Shown: positions 12,489 to 21,736, counted from the first letter of the stretch. The stretch is 64,000 nucleotides of DNA from Methylorubrum suomiense (GCF_022179765.1 NZ_BPRE01000020.1:1-64000), one strand, 5' to 3'. The notes: generated from the sequence alone by a model not told the origin. Translations and numbers: made by a program.

Positions 12489-12881
12489 TCAGCCGCGGAG
12501 CGCCGCCTCTAATATGGCGCGGACGTCCGCGCCCGTAAGGTCGAAGTCCCTCGCGACCGTCCAGGCCCGCTCGAACATCTCGTCCGACACCCGCATCGGC
12601 CCCGAAGGCAGAATGCCAGCCTGGCGCGGAGCCACCTCCCCCACCGATGCCCCGACCAGGGCGCAGCCGACGGCGCGGGTCGCCTCCTCCCGCTGCATCG
12701 CCTCGGCGAGCGCCGGCTCGTCCGGGCCCCGCAGCTGCGGCCCCTCGGCGGTCTGGATCTTGTTCGTCATCTGCCTCGTCTCCTCGTAGTGATCGTGCCA
12801 GTCCTGGCACCGCTCTCGGGCCTCCTCCCAGCGCAGCCGCGCGGGCGGGTGCTTGACCGGGTCGAAGAGGTAGACCTCCAT
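12489..12881 (-). CDS. Hypothetical protein (130 aa)
   Basis: The ATG at 12881 shares a base with the TGA of the upstream gene. It starts MEVYLFDPVKHPPARLRWEE with a helix rich in Glu/Arg/Trp, and the second half ends SDEMFERAWTVARDFDLTGA. It is translationally coupled within the primase operon. No family recognised. Confidence 0.55.
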   Translation of the reverse strand: MEVYLFDPVKHPPARLRWEEARERCQDWHDHYEETRQMTNKIQTAEGPQLRGPDEPALAEAMQREEATRAVGCALVGASVGEVAPRQAGILPSGPMRVSDEMFERAWTVARDFDLTGADVRAILEAALRG

Positions 12882-13153
12882 CACGGCTCGGGCTCGTACC
12901 GGGCCAGCTCGCGCCCGTTGGCCGTGATGACCACGGTCTCACCACGCCCGAGCGCCTCCCGGATCGGGCCGGCGGCGCGGGCGAGGTGGGTCAGCAGCAC
13001 CGGGTGCGAGGCCACGGCCCGCATCCCGGTCGCGTAGGCCTGAGCCTCGTCGAAGCGCGGCACGCGCGGCTCGGTCGGGAACAGGGCGCCGCCCGGCGTG
13101 GCCTGGCGCATCCGGTCCAGCATCGCGTCGCGCGCAAGGGTCTGATCGCTCAC
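12881..13153 (-). CDS. Hypothetical protein (90 aa)
   Basis: Starts MSDQTLARDAMLDRMRQATP. Helical middle (AYATGMRAVASHPVLLTHLA) and a C-terminal strand pair GETVVITANGRELARYEPEP, reminiscent of small antitoxin-like or regulatory proteins, though no toxin gene is adjacent. It is followed by a coupled gene and preceded by the primase gene. Function unknown. Confidence 0.5.
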   Translation of the reverse strand: MSDQTLARDAMLDRMRQATPGGALFPTEPRVPRFDEAQAYATGMRAVASHPVLLTHLARAAGPIREALGRGETVVITANGRELARYEPEP

Positions 13154-13193
13154 GAAAACCTCTCTGTAACGTCTGAGATACCTATCGGATAGA

Positions 13194-15752
13194 TCAGGCC
13201 GCTTTCCGGTTCGGCGCGAGCGCGAGAAAGCGGTAGACGAGGATCGCGCCGCCGTGGGCGCCGATGATCTTGTCCGGGCGGAAGCCGAACTGGCCCTGGA
13301 GGTGGCCCATCCGCTTCGACATCGCCTTGGTGCTGATAGGCACGAGGCTCTGGCTGATGCAGTAGGAGCGGTACTCGTTCCAGAGGTTGGTCTGGGTCAC
13401 GAAGTTGGCGTCGTCCTTGAGGTGCCGGCAGGCCTCCTCGCCGATCCAGGCCATGCCGGTGTCCCGGTAGGTCGAGATGAAGTCGCGAACGGAGTTCAGC
13501 TCGTTCTCCAGGGTCTCGCGCAGCTCGACCGACGAGGCCGGCTCCGTGACCTGGAAGTTCTCCGTGCGCAGCCGGACCATGTGCTGCACCGCCCAGGCCG
13601 CGATAGCCTCGCGCTCTTCGGAGATGACGAGCTGGTCGTACTTGTTGACCTTGCGCTCGTCCTTCGGGAAGGGCCGGGTGAAGTGCAGGAACAGCCAGCG
13701 GCGGGTGAACCCGTCCGAGCTGTCGCGCGAGCGGGGGAGGTGGTTCGAGGCGAACCAGTGCGCGGCCCGCGGGCGGAACGTGAAGAGCGGCTTGTTCTTG
13801 TCCTGGGCGTCGATGACCTCACCCGAGACGATCTGCTTGAACTTGGCGCTGTCGATCTGCTGATGCTCGGACAGCTCGCCCGCGAAGTTCAGGAGCTTGG
13901 CGACCAGCTGCGCCGGCCCGAATTTGTCGCCCCACATCGTCGGGGGGAGGGAGGTCTGAGCCTCGGCCGGCATCAGGGCCTGCATGATCTCCATGATGCG
14001 GCTCTTGCCCGAGTGGGCGACGCCGTAGAGGCATACCGCGAGCTGCACGTCGGTCATCTTGCCGAACATCGTCAGGGCCATGACCTCGCCCAGCGCCGTG
14101 ACCTTCTCGGCGAAGTCGGGATCGTCACCCCAGTAGTCGACGAGCATCCGCTGCCAGCGCGCCGCCTTGCCGGCAGCCTCCGGCAGGTAGGGGTAGGGGA
14201 GGGTGTAGGTCATCCCGTAGTCGGGATTGGGCTCGACCAGCTCCAGATCCTCGGTCAGGAAGCCGTTCACGAAGTTGATCCCGGCGATGGGGTTCTTCGT
14301 CAGCGGATCCTGGGTGGCGCCACGGATCGTGCGCAGGATGCCGGCGTGATCGGAGGCGCGCGTCGCCGCCTTGTAGGCCCCGTATTCCTTGATGATGTGT
14401 TTGATGACCAAGCCTTCGTCCATCACGGCCCAGTGCGAGCCGTTCCACTGCCACAGCTTCTCGGCGTGGCAGCGGATCTCGCCGCTCAGCTCGGACAGGT
14501 CACGCACCACTGCCTCGGCGATCTCCGCGTGGTTGGCCCCGGCAATCGGCCCCTGGCGCAGCTGCGCGAGCTGGCGGCGGATCGCGGCGATAGTCAGCCG
14601 GTGCGAGGACACCGAGTGCGAGGCCATGGCCGCGATGAGCTGATCCTCTTCGATGGGATCGAGGTTCTCGTTCGCCGCCATCTTCGCGAGCGTCTGCTTG
14701 ACCACCCCCATATACAGCTCGGGGTTGTCCTTCACGCCCGTCTTCTCCAGGTGCGAGGAGAAGAAGGTGTTGATCTGGCCGGCGTCCCAGCTCTCGTTGT
14801 CGGAGGAGAAGGCGTCGAGGCCCCAATTCTCGCGCTGCTCCTTGGTCAGGCCCTCGTCCCAGCCCTTCGGCAGCGCCTTGGCCTTCGGCCCCGTCACGTC
14901 GCGGACCAGGAACTCGATGAGCTTCTGCGGACCCTTGGCCGGATCGATGTTGTCGCCGTAGGTCCGCTGCATGAAGGTGCCGACGGCGACCTCGATCTCG
15001 CGGGTGGCCTCCAGCAGGGTCTTCTCGCCGCGCAGGACGTTGCGGGCGAACAGGCCGGCCATGGCGACGAGGTGGTTGTCGCGGTTGCCGGTCGAGACGT
15101 AGTCGGTCACCGAGCCGAAGGCGCGGGAGCCGACCTTGAGCCCGGCCTTCTCCAGCACGTCGCGCAGACGCTGCTCGATGTTGGCCGGCAGGCTCTGCAC
15201 CCGGTCGAGCACGTCGACGAGGTCAGCGTTGGCGCGGTAGGGCAGGACGGTCTTGGGGTGGATCGAGGGCGGCAGCACGATCTGCGAGCCGGCGCCGAGC
15301 ATCTCGACCAGCGACTGGAGCTTGCCCTCGTCGTCGCGGTACTTGATGCGGATGATCGGCTGCCCGTCGTACTTGTAGACGAGCACCATGCCCTTCTGGC
15401 CGATGCGCTTCCAGGGGGAGGGCGGGAGCACCGAGAGGATCTTGTCGATCAGATCCTGGTCGTCGGTATCGATGTCGATAGCCACGAGGCCCGACTGCGG
15501 CCCGAGCGGCAGGCCGACGTTGCCGTTGCGATGAAACACCTTCCAGGACGTCCGCTCGACCTCGGTCGGCATGCGGGACTGGAGGGACTGCCAGTTCAGG
15601 ACGACAGGCTCTTTGCCTGATGGCTTTCCGTCGCGCCCACCGTTGGGGCTGTACTGCTTGAGCGGCATCACCGGCAGCCCGGCAGCCCAGTAGCGGTCGC
15701 AGTTGTCGGCGAAGATGTTGTCCATCTTCACAGTCTTGACGTCGTTAGACAC
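13194..15752 (-). CDS. Primase-polymerase / SF3 helicase fusion (852 aa)
   Basis: The N-terminal primase-polymerase domain (about residues 15-190) includes NVGLPLGPQSGLVAIDIDTD with its Asp-x-Asp metal site, then VEMLGAGSQIVLPPSIHP. A D5-like linker region follows (about 400-560). The C-terminal superfamily 3-type helicase has Walker A GVAHSGKS near residue 577, FAGELSEHQQIDSAKFKQIV, then FASNHLPRSRDSSDGFTRRW, the arginine-finger region. It is typical of phage and plasmid P4-type primases that open the origin and prime synthesis. It is the main replication protein in the window; its target could be the repeat block at 8.05-8.42 kb. Confidence 0.9.
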   Translation of the reverse strand: MSNDVKTVKMDNIFADNCDRYWAAGLPVMPLKQYSPNGGRDGKPSGKEPVVLNWQSLQSRMPTEVERTSWKVFHRNGNVGLPLGPQSGLVAIDIDTDDQDLIDKILSVLPPSPWKRIGQKGMVLVYKYDGQPIIRIKYRDDEGKLQSLVEMLGAGSQIVLPPSIHPKTVLPYRANADLVDVLDRVQSLPANIEQRLRDVLEKAGLKVGSRAFGSVTDYVSTGNRDNHLVAMAGLFARNVLRGEKTLLEATREIEVAVGTFMQRTYGDNIDPAKGPQKLIEFLVRDVTGPKAKALPKGWDEGLTKEQRENWGLDAFSSDNESWDAGQINTFFSSHLEKTGVKDNPELYMGVVKQTLAKMAANENLDPIEEDQLIAAMASHSVSSHRLTIAAIRRQLAQLRQGPIAGANHAEIAEAVVRDLSELSGEIRCHAEKLWQWNGSHWAVMDEGLVIKHIIKEYGAYKAATRASDHAGILRTIRGATQDPLTKNPIAGINFVNGFLTEDLELVEPNPDYGMTYTLPYPYLPEAAGKAARWQRMLVDYWGDDPDFAEKVTALGEVMALTMFGKMTDVQLAVCLYGVAHSGKSRIMEIMQALMPAEAQTSLPPTMWGDKFGPAQLVAKLLNFAGELSEHQQIDSAKFKQIVSGEVIDAQDKNKPLFTFRPRAAHWFASNHLPRSRDSSDGFTRRWLFLHFTRPFPKDERKVNKYDQLVISEEREAIAAWAVQHMVRLRTENFQVTEPASSVELRETLENELNSVRDFISTYRDTGMAWIGEEACRHLKDDANFVTQTNLWNEYRSYCISQSLVPISTKAMSKRMGHLQGQFGFRPDKIIGAHGGAILVYRFLALAPNRKAA

Positions 15753-15767
15753 TATATCACCCTCGAA

Positions 15768-15860
15768 TTAGCGGAAGACGATCTGGGTCAGATCCCAGAT
15801 CAAGGACGCGCACGTCAGTGCCATGAGGAGCCAGATGAACTGGCAGACCCAAATCCTCAC
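15768..15860 (-). CDS. Tiny membrane protein (30 aa), GTG start
   Basis: A 31-codon frame from a GTG at 15860 to a TAA at 15768: MRIWVCQFIWLLMALTCASL, then IWDLTQIVFR. It has one hydrophobic, Trp- and Cys-containing helix. The start abuts a near-perfect family 1 palindrome (15861-15875) with no ribosome site between, like several other family 1 genes. It lies just upstream of the primase gene. It is similar in size and style to the 33-aa peptide at 8411-8512. Confidence 0.4.
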   Translation of the reverse strand: MRIWVCQFIWLLMALTCASLIWDLTQIVFR

Positions 15861-15875
15861 TGTACGAAACGTACC
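15861..15875. promoter_or_regulatory. Palindromic operator-like site, family 1
   Basis: TGTACG-AAA-CGTACC (one mismatch), about 110 bp upstream of the primase gene and abutting a 30-codon reading frame. Confidence 0.6.
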
Positions 15876-15900
15876 GTCGTTGTGCGGCACACGAACATCG

Positions 15901-16407
15901 TTATTCGGACGCTAGTCCGGCCTCCTTCAGTTTCTGTTTGAACTCGTACCTCTGATCCTTGTCCATGATCTGCTCCAGGATCGTGATGACGATCCGCTGG
16001 AACTCGTACATGGACTTCGAACCCTGAGCTTTTTCCTTCAGGCTCAAGAAGCGGTCCATCAGCGAACCGTAGTTCTTGAGGAAGTTCAACTTGTCCTGGA
16101 CTTCGATGTTGGGCCCCTCCATGTCGGACTGGAGCCGCCGCATCGAATTGATCGCAGATTGGATTTCCGCGATCAAGCTGTCCGCCTCCTCCTCGTCGGT
16201 CTGCCCGTCCTTGAAGACGGTGCCGACGCTGTCCTCGCGACCCGCCTGGGCGGGGGCGACGAGTCGGCGCAGATAGGACTTAACCTCCTCGGGATACGGA
16301 CAATTCGGGTCGCTCAGGTAGCCCGGATCGAACTCGATCAGGCGCTCGATGGCCTTGAGATTGAGCCCGAGCCCTTGCGGCAGCGTGGGGTAAGTCCGAA
16401 CTTCCAT
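15901..16407 (-). CDS. Hypothetical helical protein (168 aa); possible small terminase subunit
   Basis: Starts MEVRTYPTLPQGLGLNLKAI. It has a helical N-terminus, an acidic centre (KDGQTDEEEADSLIAEIQ), then a long helical tail (NYGSLMDRFLSLKEKAQGSK, then ILEQIMDKDQRYEFKQKLKE). The helical layout and a place next to the large terminase gene would fit a small terminase subunit, but it lies on the opposite strand, which is unusual. No small subunit is otherwise visible. Low confidence in function; an unrelated early gene is equally possible. Confidence 0.55.
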   Translation of the reverse strand: MEVRTYPTLPQGLGLNLKAIERLIEFDPGYLSDPNCPYPEEVKSYLRRLVAPAQAGREDSVGTVFKDGQTDEEEADSLIAEIQSAINSMRRLQSDMEGPNIEVQDKLNFLKNYGSLMDRFLSLKEKAQGSKSMYEFQRIVITILEQIMDKDQRYEFKQKLKEAGLASE

Positions 16408-16595
16408 TCCAGCCGCCTCGGCCTCCGGGCCTCCAAACGTAGGTGGCTCCTACGACCATCTCAAGGTCATGTGAAGACAGACATTCCCGCAATGTACTGA
16501 ACTTTTTTCGACGGACGAAGTACCCATATAGTCGAGACGAGCAGCGTCGAAGCTCTTCAAGCTACTGATCCAGCAAGCGATTTTCGACGGATCGC

Positions 16596-16610
16596 GGTAC
16601 GCATCGTACC
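16596..16610. promoter_or_regulatory. Palindromic operator-like site, family 1
   Basis: Perfect GGTACG-CAT-CGTACC, one base upstream of the GAGGAG ribosome site of the terminase gene. The divergent region 16408-16621 also holds a repeated TTTTCGACGGA. Confidence 0.75.
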
Positions 16611-16621
16611 GAGGAGCCCCC

Positions 16622-18334
16622 TTGAACCCGCATCTCCAGGCCTTCCTCGCGGGTCTCGACGAGCGTTTTCCCGACGACAGTACGTCGATGTCGATGTCGG
16701 ATTACATCGTCGCGAACACGCGACTGCGGCAGCGGCAGTTCAGCTTCAAGGGCTTCGAGTTCCAGCGCCAGATCGTGGACGACATGCATCGGGATCTGAG
16801 CTGCATCAAGCTCTCCCAGATCGGTCTGACCGAAGTCCAGATGCGGAAGTTCTTCGGCTTCCTCAAGCGCAACGTGGGCACCTCGGGGATCTTCTCGCTG
16901 CCGACGCAGCCGATGCGCGACAAGCTCTCCCAGACCCGCATCAAGACGCTCATCGAGAACGAGCCGATCTTCAACGGACCCATGGTCGCCAAGCCCGTCC
17001 GGCAGAAGGCGCTCTACCAGGTCGACGAGAGCTTCGGTTACATCACCGGCACCACCGAGGGCGAGGCGACCTCGATCTCGGCCGACATCCTCATGGAGGA
17101 CGAGGTCGATCTCGCCGACCAGCAGATGCGCTCGCTCTTCCAGTCGCGCCTTCAGGGCTCGCAGTGGAAGATCACCCAGCGGTTCTCGACCCCGACCTAC
17201 CTCGGCTACGGCATCGACGCCGCCTATCAGGCCTCGGACAAGCACGAGTGGCAGATCCGCTGCCCCTGCGGTCACTGGCAGGTGCCGATTTTCCACGCCC
17301 GCTTCATGTGCCTGCCGGGGCTGAAGGGCGATCACGAGGATCTGTCGAAGCTCGGGCAGGACGAGATCGACGCGATCAACCTCGACGACGCCTACGTCCG
17401 CTGCGAAAAGTGCTCCCGGCCGCTCGATCTGGAGAACGGCCAGCGCCAGTGGGTGGCCGAGTTCCCGTCCCGGCGCGCCCGTGGCTACCGGGTCCGGCCG
17501 TTCTCGATCTCCACGATCACCATCCCCTACATCTTCGAGCAGCTGCTCCAGTACCAGCGCAAGGACAACGTCCGGCGCTGGTTCAACACCGTGATCGGGG
17601 AGGCCTTCAACGACAGCAACGCCCGCATCAGCGAGGAAGACCTCACGGCGATCATGACGCCGCGTCAGGTCGAGCCCGGCGAGATGCAGCAGGGCGACCT
17701 GTTCCTCGGCTGCGACGTCGGTCAGACCTGCCACGTCATCATCGGCCGGCCGAACGCGCTCCTGGAGTTTCACCAGGTGCCGCAGCAGGAGATCGTCGAG
17801 TTCGTGCGCGGCCGGGTCGAGAGCCTCGGCATCGTCAAGGGCGGGATCGACTACTACCCCTACACTCCGACCGCGGAGGCGATCCGCGACGCCACGAACG
17901 GCGTCATCATGCCGATGGCCTACTCCACCTCGAAGACGGCGCCGCCGATCAAGGAGACCACCGACGAGTTCGAGACCGTCACCCACTACACCATCAACCG
18001 GACCCAGGCACTCGACCTCGTCGCGAAGCAATGCCGGAACCGCAGCTGGCAAGTCGCTGGTTATGGGCCGTTCGGATCACTCGTGAAGACCCACTTTCGC
18101 GACATGATCCGTATCGAGGCGCCCGACGAGCCCCCGGTCTGGAACAAGATCAACGGCGATGACCACTTCCTGCACGCCGCGGCGCTCCATCAAACCGCAG
18201 TACGTCTTCAGGCAGGACTGGACTTCAATACAGACGTTCGCCAGTCCGTTGTTCTGCTTCCTGGATCGAGGTTGTTCCAGCCGCAGGGCAAACCTATATT
18301 TCGCGGTGCTGACCAAGCCGGAGTTCTACGCTAG
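16622..18334 (+). CDS. terL: Terminase large subunit, GpA type (570 aa)
   Basis: The DNA-packaging motor. A TTG start at 16622 follows GAGGAG. The variant Walker A SQIGLTE is at about residues 64-70, and Walker B LMEDEVD at about 156-162. A zinc ribbon has CPCGHW (about 213) and CEKCSRP (about 261). The nuclease core follows with FLGCDVGQTCHVII (Asp near 364), GIDYYP and a late DDHF. The Zn ribbon and motif order are those of the lambda GpA family. The gene starts the forward late operon; its TAG overlaps the portal GTG. Confidence 0.92.
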   Translation: MNPHLQAFLAGLDERFPDDSTSMSMSDYIVANTRLRQRQFSFKGFEFQRQIVDDMHRDLSCIKLSQIGLTEVQMRKFFGFLKRNVGTSGIFSLPTQPMRDKLSQTRIKTLIENEPIFNGPMVAKPVRQKALYQVDESFGYITGTTEGEATSISADILMEDEVDLADQQMRSLFQSRLQGSQWKITQRFSTPTYLGYGIDAAYQASDKHEWQIRCPCGHWQVPIFHARFMCLPGLKGDHEDLSKLGQDEIDAINLDDAYVRCEKCSRPLDLENGQRQWVAEFPSRRARGYRVRPFSISTITIPYIFEQLLQYQRKDNVRRWFNTVIGEAFNDSNARISEEDLTAIMTPRQVEPGEMQQGDLFLGCDVGQTCHVIIGRPNALLEFHQVPQQEIVEFVRGRVESLGIVKGGIDYYPYTPTAEAIRDATNGVIMPMAYSTSKTAPPIKETTDEFETVTHYTINRTQALDLVAKQCRNRSWQVAGYGPFGSLVKTHFRDMIRIEAPDEPPVWNKINGDDHFLHAAALHQTAVRLQAGLDFNTDVRQSVVLLPGSRLFQPQGKPIFRGADQAGVLR

Positions 18335-19914
18335 TGGCCGACAGTCTCACCTCGAAGCTACTGGCAATCGTCCCCTTCAAGAAGAAGGCGCGGGCCGGGG
18401 GCACGGCGATCACGCCGACCTACAACCCCCAGAACTCCGACCAGATCCTGACGGTCCCGCAGTACCGCGAGCACCAGGACGACATCTTCTCCGACCGCCT
18501 GGCCGACAACAGCCAGACGCTCATCCGCAAGATGTTCCAGCACGATCCCGATGTGTCCGGGACCGTGAACGGTTACCTGACGCTCGCCGACACCCAGATG
18601 ATCGTCTACGCCGAGACCATCGATGGCGAGGTCGACGAGGAGAAGAGCCGCGAGCTGCAGCAGCTCGTGACCAAGCTCTCGTTCCAGACCGACTACACCC
18701 TCGGCTTCCAGCTCCGGCAGGGCATGTACCGCCAGTGCGAGGAGTTCCGCTACATGCTGCTGATGCGGGGTGTCATCGGCGGCGAGCTGGTCTTCGACAA
18801 GGCTGGCGCACCCGACTACATCCGCAACCCGGACATGGCCTCGATCCGGTGGACCGAGAAGCAGCCGGGCCAGTACAAGCCGGGTCAGATCGTGCCGGGC
18901 GTTTCCGACCCCGTGCCCATCGACACCCCGGCCTTCTTCGTCGCGTTCTACCGGCGTGATCCGACCTCGATCTACGCCAACTCCCCCTTCGTCTCCGTCA
19001 TCAACACCGTCGCCGCCCGGCAGCAGGTCATCAACGACCTCTACCGGATCATGCGCGTGAACGGCTATCCGCGCATCGAGATCAAGGTGCTGGAGGAGAT
19101 CCTCCTCAAGGCCTTGCCGAAGGAGTTTTCCCAGCCGGGCAAGGAGGGGCAGAGGGCCGAGTGGCTCGCCGCCCGCTACGCTGAGATCCAGGGCGCGTTC
19201 GACAACATCGCGGTGGATCAGTCGCTCGTTCACTCGGACGCGATTGAGATCAAGATCATCAACGAGAAGTCGCCGGGGATGGCGCTCAACGTCGAGCCCA
19301 TCATCAACGTGCTGAACGCCCAGAACCAAGCGGCGCTGAAGACGATGTCGACCCTGCTCGGGCGCGGCTCGTCGGGGGTCAACACGGGGTCCGTCGAGGC
19401 GCGGCTTGCCGCCCTCTACGCCGATCAGCTCAACGAGCCTCTGGCCGATCTGCTCTCTCGCATGTTCTCTTTCGTGCTGCACCAGTCGGGCTACGCCGGC
19501 TTCGCCCGTGTCGAGTTCGAGGCCGCCGAGTTGCGCCCGTGGACCGAGCTGGAGCCGCAGCTGACGCTCCGCGCGCAGCGGCTGCGCCAGGATCTCTCCG
19601 ACGGCCTGATCTCGGACGTCGAGTACCACCTCTGGGTCTACAAGCGCCTGCCCCCGCCCGGTGCGCCGAAGCTCTCGGGCACCGGCTTCCTGTCGGCGGT
19701 CGAGGGCGGGGCCGAGGACGGCGCTGACACCTCGGGCACGACCAAGGCGAAGGCCGAGGACGTCAGTCCGAAGACCGATAGCGTCGGCCGCGCCGCGAGC
19801 CCGGCCCGCACCCGCGCGACCGCGACCAACCGGCGCCAGACCCGGCGGCTCGCCGCTGCTAACCTGACCGGGCAGGCCCTGCGGCTGATGGAAGAGCACA
19901 GGCGGTATTCCTAA
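18334..19914 (+). CDS. Portal protein (526 aa)
   Basis: GTG start overlapping the terminase stop. An N-terminal clip/stem region (YREHQDDIFSDRLADNSQ) precedes a long helical part (DLYRIMRVNGYPRIEIKVLE) and a C-terminal wing with FARVEFEAAELRPWTE and SDGLISDVEYHLWVYKRLPP. The Ala/Thr/Arg tail is disordered. The length is usual for siphovirus portals, and the place directly after TerL is diagnostic. The stop codon lies inside the GTTCCTAA-type palindrome (19908-19924), so transcription control lies exactly at its end. Confidence 0.85.
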   Translation: MADSLTSKLLAIVPFKKKARAGGTAITPTYNPQNSDQILTVPQYREHQDDIFSDRLADNSQTLIRKMFQHDPDVSGTVNGYLTLADTQMIVYAETIDGEVDEEKSRELQQLVTKLSFQTDYTLGFQLRQGMYRQCEEFRYMLLMRGVIGGELVFDKAGAPDYIRNPDMASIRWTEKQPGQYKPGQIVPGVSDPVPIDTPAFFVAFYRRDPTSIYANSPFVSVINTVAARQQVINDLYRIMRVNGYPRIEIKVLEEILLKALPKEFSQPGKEGQRAEWLAARYAEIQGAFDNIAVDQSLVHSDAIEIKIINEKSPGMALNVEPIINVLNAQNQAALKTMSTLLGRGSSGVNTGSVEARLAALYADQLNEPLADLLSRMFSFVLHQSGYAGFARVEFEAAELRPWTELEPQLTLRAQRLRQDLSDGLISDVEYHLWVYKRLPPPGAPKLSGTGFLSAVEGGAEDGADTSGTTKAKAEDVSPKTDSVGRAASPARTRATATNRRQTRRLAAANLTGQALRLMEEHRRYS

Positions 19915-19924
19915 AAGTTAGGAA
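19908..19924. promoter_or_regulatory. Palindromic operator-like site, family 3
   Basis: TTCCTAA-AAG-TTAGGAA at the end of the portal gene. A possible promoter follows: TTGAAG (19943-19948), 17-bp spacer, TATCTG (19966-19971), ahead of the protease gene at 20002. Confidence 0.7.
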
Positions 19925-20001
19925 CTCCATCCCTGATTTTTGTTGAAGCAATTATCAGGGCCTCCTATCTGCGATGAAGCACAGATCGGACTTCAGGGCA
20001 G

Positions 20002-21165
20002 ATGAAGCAGGTCGAACTTGATGATGCGCTCCGGGAGACGCTGAATAAGCGCGCTCCCGACGTCGATCCGACGAAGATCTCGGTCTTCCGGGCGGCTGCG
20101 CTCTCGACTGCGCCGATCCGCAAGAAGCATCCGGTCTACCTCGGGGCCGTTCACACGGCGAACTTCCTCTCGCAGATGCTTGAGGAGGTCGTCAAAGAGA
20201 GCCGGCCTCTTCAGATCATGCACGGCTCGTCCGACGGGGATCAACTTCCCATCGGGCGTGTCTTCGACGGTGAGATCTCGGCCGGCACTGGCATCGACGG
20301 CGCCGACGAGCTGTTGACCCTGTTCTGGATCGACAACACCCACCCGGACCTGATCGCCAAGGTCAACTCCGGCACCATCGACCAGGTGAGCGTCGCGATC
20401 CTGGGCAAGTCGGCCAAGTCCAACAAGACCGGCTTCGACTTCATGGGGCCGGATGCCGAGTTCGAGAACGTCTACGGCGGGGTCGACGACAAGGGCAACA
20501 AGATGGGCTCCGACGGGGCCCACGTCATCGTCGATGAACTCGACAAGTGGTTCGAGATGAGCCTCGTCGGCCAGGGCGGCGCGCAGGGCGCGAAGATCCT
20601 GGGTTCCGGCCAGCTGCGCCTCTCGGCCTCGAAGCAGGACGTGCCCCCGCTCGTCCTCCAGCTTTCCACCGGGCCCGCGCCCGCACCCACGCCGCCCGCG
20701 CCGGCACCGAAGAAGGACACGTTCGACATGGACGCCAAGGAGTTCGCCGCCCTCATCGCCGACAACGCCGGCAAGTTGGCGCTGGCCGAGAGCGCGAAGA
20801 CCGCCGCCGAGACGGCCCGCGACGCCGAGAAGGCCCGCGCCGACGCGCTCCAGGTCGAGCTGGACAACCTCAAGGGCAGCGACCAGGCCAAGAAGCTCAC
20901 CGACGCCGAGGCGAAGGTCACCGACCTGACGACCAAGCTCGAAGCCGCGACCGCCCTGCCGGGCAAGCTGCTCGCGCCGCTCTTCGCCATGGTCGGCAAT
21001 GCCACCGCCCAGGTCGAGACCGACGAGGCCAAGGCCCTCACGCAGGTCCAGACCCTCGGCGAGAACCTGAAGGCGCTGGGCTCCCGGCTTGCCGGTGGCC
21101 TCAGCCTCGGTAGCGGCGCCCCGCGCCCGACCGCCGGCAACGGTGCCTTCAAGCGCCGCGCGTAA
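20002..21165 (+). CDS. Prohead protease fused to a scaffold domain (387 aa)
   Basis: The N-terminal protease part has MHGSSDGDQLPIGRVFDGEI with candidate catalytic His74 and KVNSGTIDQVSVAILGK with Ser130. The spacing matches HK97-type prohead proteases, and FEMSLVGQGG follows as in that family. After a Pro/Ala linker (APAPTPPAPAPKK) comes a coiled-coil scaffold (about residues 245-330) ending in a basic tail. It is cut out after assembly in related phages. A possible promoter and family 3 operator lie just upstream. Confidence 0.8.
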   Translation: MKQVELDDALRETLNKRAPDVDPTKISVFRAAALSTAPIRKKHPVYLGAVHTANFLSQMLEEVVKESRPLQIMHGSSDGDQLPIGRVFDGEISAGTGIDGADELLTLFWIDNTHPDLIAKVNSGTIDQVSVAILGKSAKSNKTGFDFMGPDAEFENVYGGVDDKGNKMGSDGAHVIVDELDKWFEMSLVGQGGAQGAKILGSGQLRLSASKQDVPPLVLQLSTGPAPAPTPPAPAPKKDTFDMDAKEFAALIADNAGKLALAESAKTAAETARDAEKARADALQVELDNLKGSDQAKKLTDAEAKVTDLTTKLEAATALPGKLLAPLFAMVGNATAQVETDEAKALTQVQTLGENLKALGSRLAGGLSLGSGAPRPTAGNGAFKRRA

Positions 21166-21209
21166 GCGCCGGCCTCCACCCGTAACGAAGCCTTCCAGGA
21201 GACCCGGCG

Positions 21210-21638
21210 ATGAGCACGCCCTTCCACAACACCGTCCACCTCTACCCGATCAAGAACGAGGACAGCAATCGCACGGTCGTGTTCCTCAACCAGACGGGCC
21301 TGACCAAGGCCGATCTGGAGAACCGCCTGATCGAGCCGGACCCGGCGGTGCCGAACGGCATGCGGCTGCTCAGCGACGGCGCCAAGATCACCCGCCGCGT
21401 CGCGCGCCTGGAGATCTTCGAGCGTCGTGGCCCCGGCAATGCCGGCCTCGCCACCGCCCAGTTCCAGTTCACCGACCTCGTGCCGATCCTCGCGGGCGAC
21501 CCCCTCGCCGTCGGCGATACCCCGGTCGGCGGCGGCAACGGCTTCGTGAAGAAGGGCGTGGCCGATGAGACCGCCCCGTGGGTGGCCGAGATCGTGACCC
21601 TGAAGGGCAAGAAGTACGCCGCCATCGTGAAGCTCTAA
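21210..21638 (+). CDS. Probable capsid decoration protein (142 aa)
   Basis: Starts MSTPFHNTVHLYPIKNEDSN. It is beta-rich with TVVFLNQTGLTKADLENRLI and a C-terminal KGVADETAPWVAEIVTLKGK. It lies between protease/scaffold and major capsid, the place of gpD-like head decoration proteins in lambda-type phages. Family not recognised by motif; the call rests on position and size. Confidence 0.5.
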   Translation: MSTPFHNTVHLYPIKNEDSNRTVVFLNQTGLTKADLENRLIEPDPAVPNGMRLLSDGAKITRRVARLEIFERRGPGNAGLATAQFQFTDLVPILAGDPLAVGDTPVGGGNGFVKKGVADETAPWVAEIVTLKGKKYAAIVKL

Positions 21639-21693
21639 GCTTCACGACGACTGCACAGATCCATCCCGCGCCAGTAGTGCGCTCGTAATCAAC

Positions 21694-21708
21694 GGTACGT
21701 TCCGTACC
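21694..21708. promoter_or_regulatory. Palindromic operator-like site, family 1
   Basis: Perfect GGTACG-TTC-CGTACC, 28 bp upstream of the major capsid ATG. Confidence 0.75.
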
Positions 21709-21736
21709 AACAACTGACCCCGAGGAGTACGGGACT

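Noticed and set aside
13254..15620. Forward reading frame of 788 codons opposite the primase gene
   Set aside because: Same third-position GC effect; the reverse frame has clear primase and helicase motifs.
16562..18052. Reverse reading frame opposite the terminase gene
   Set aside because: Antisense shadow without motifs.
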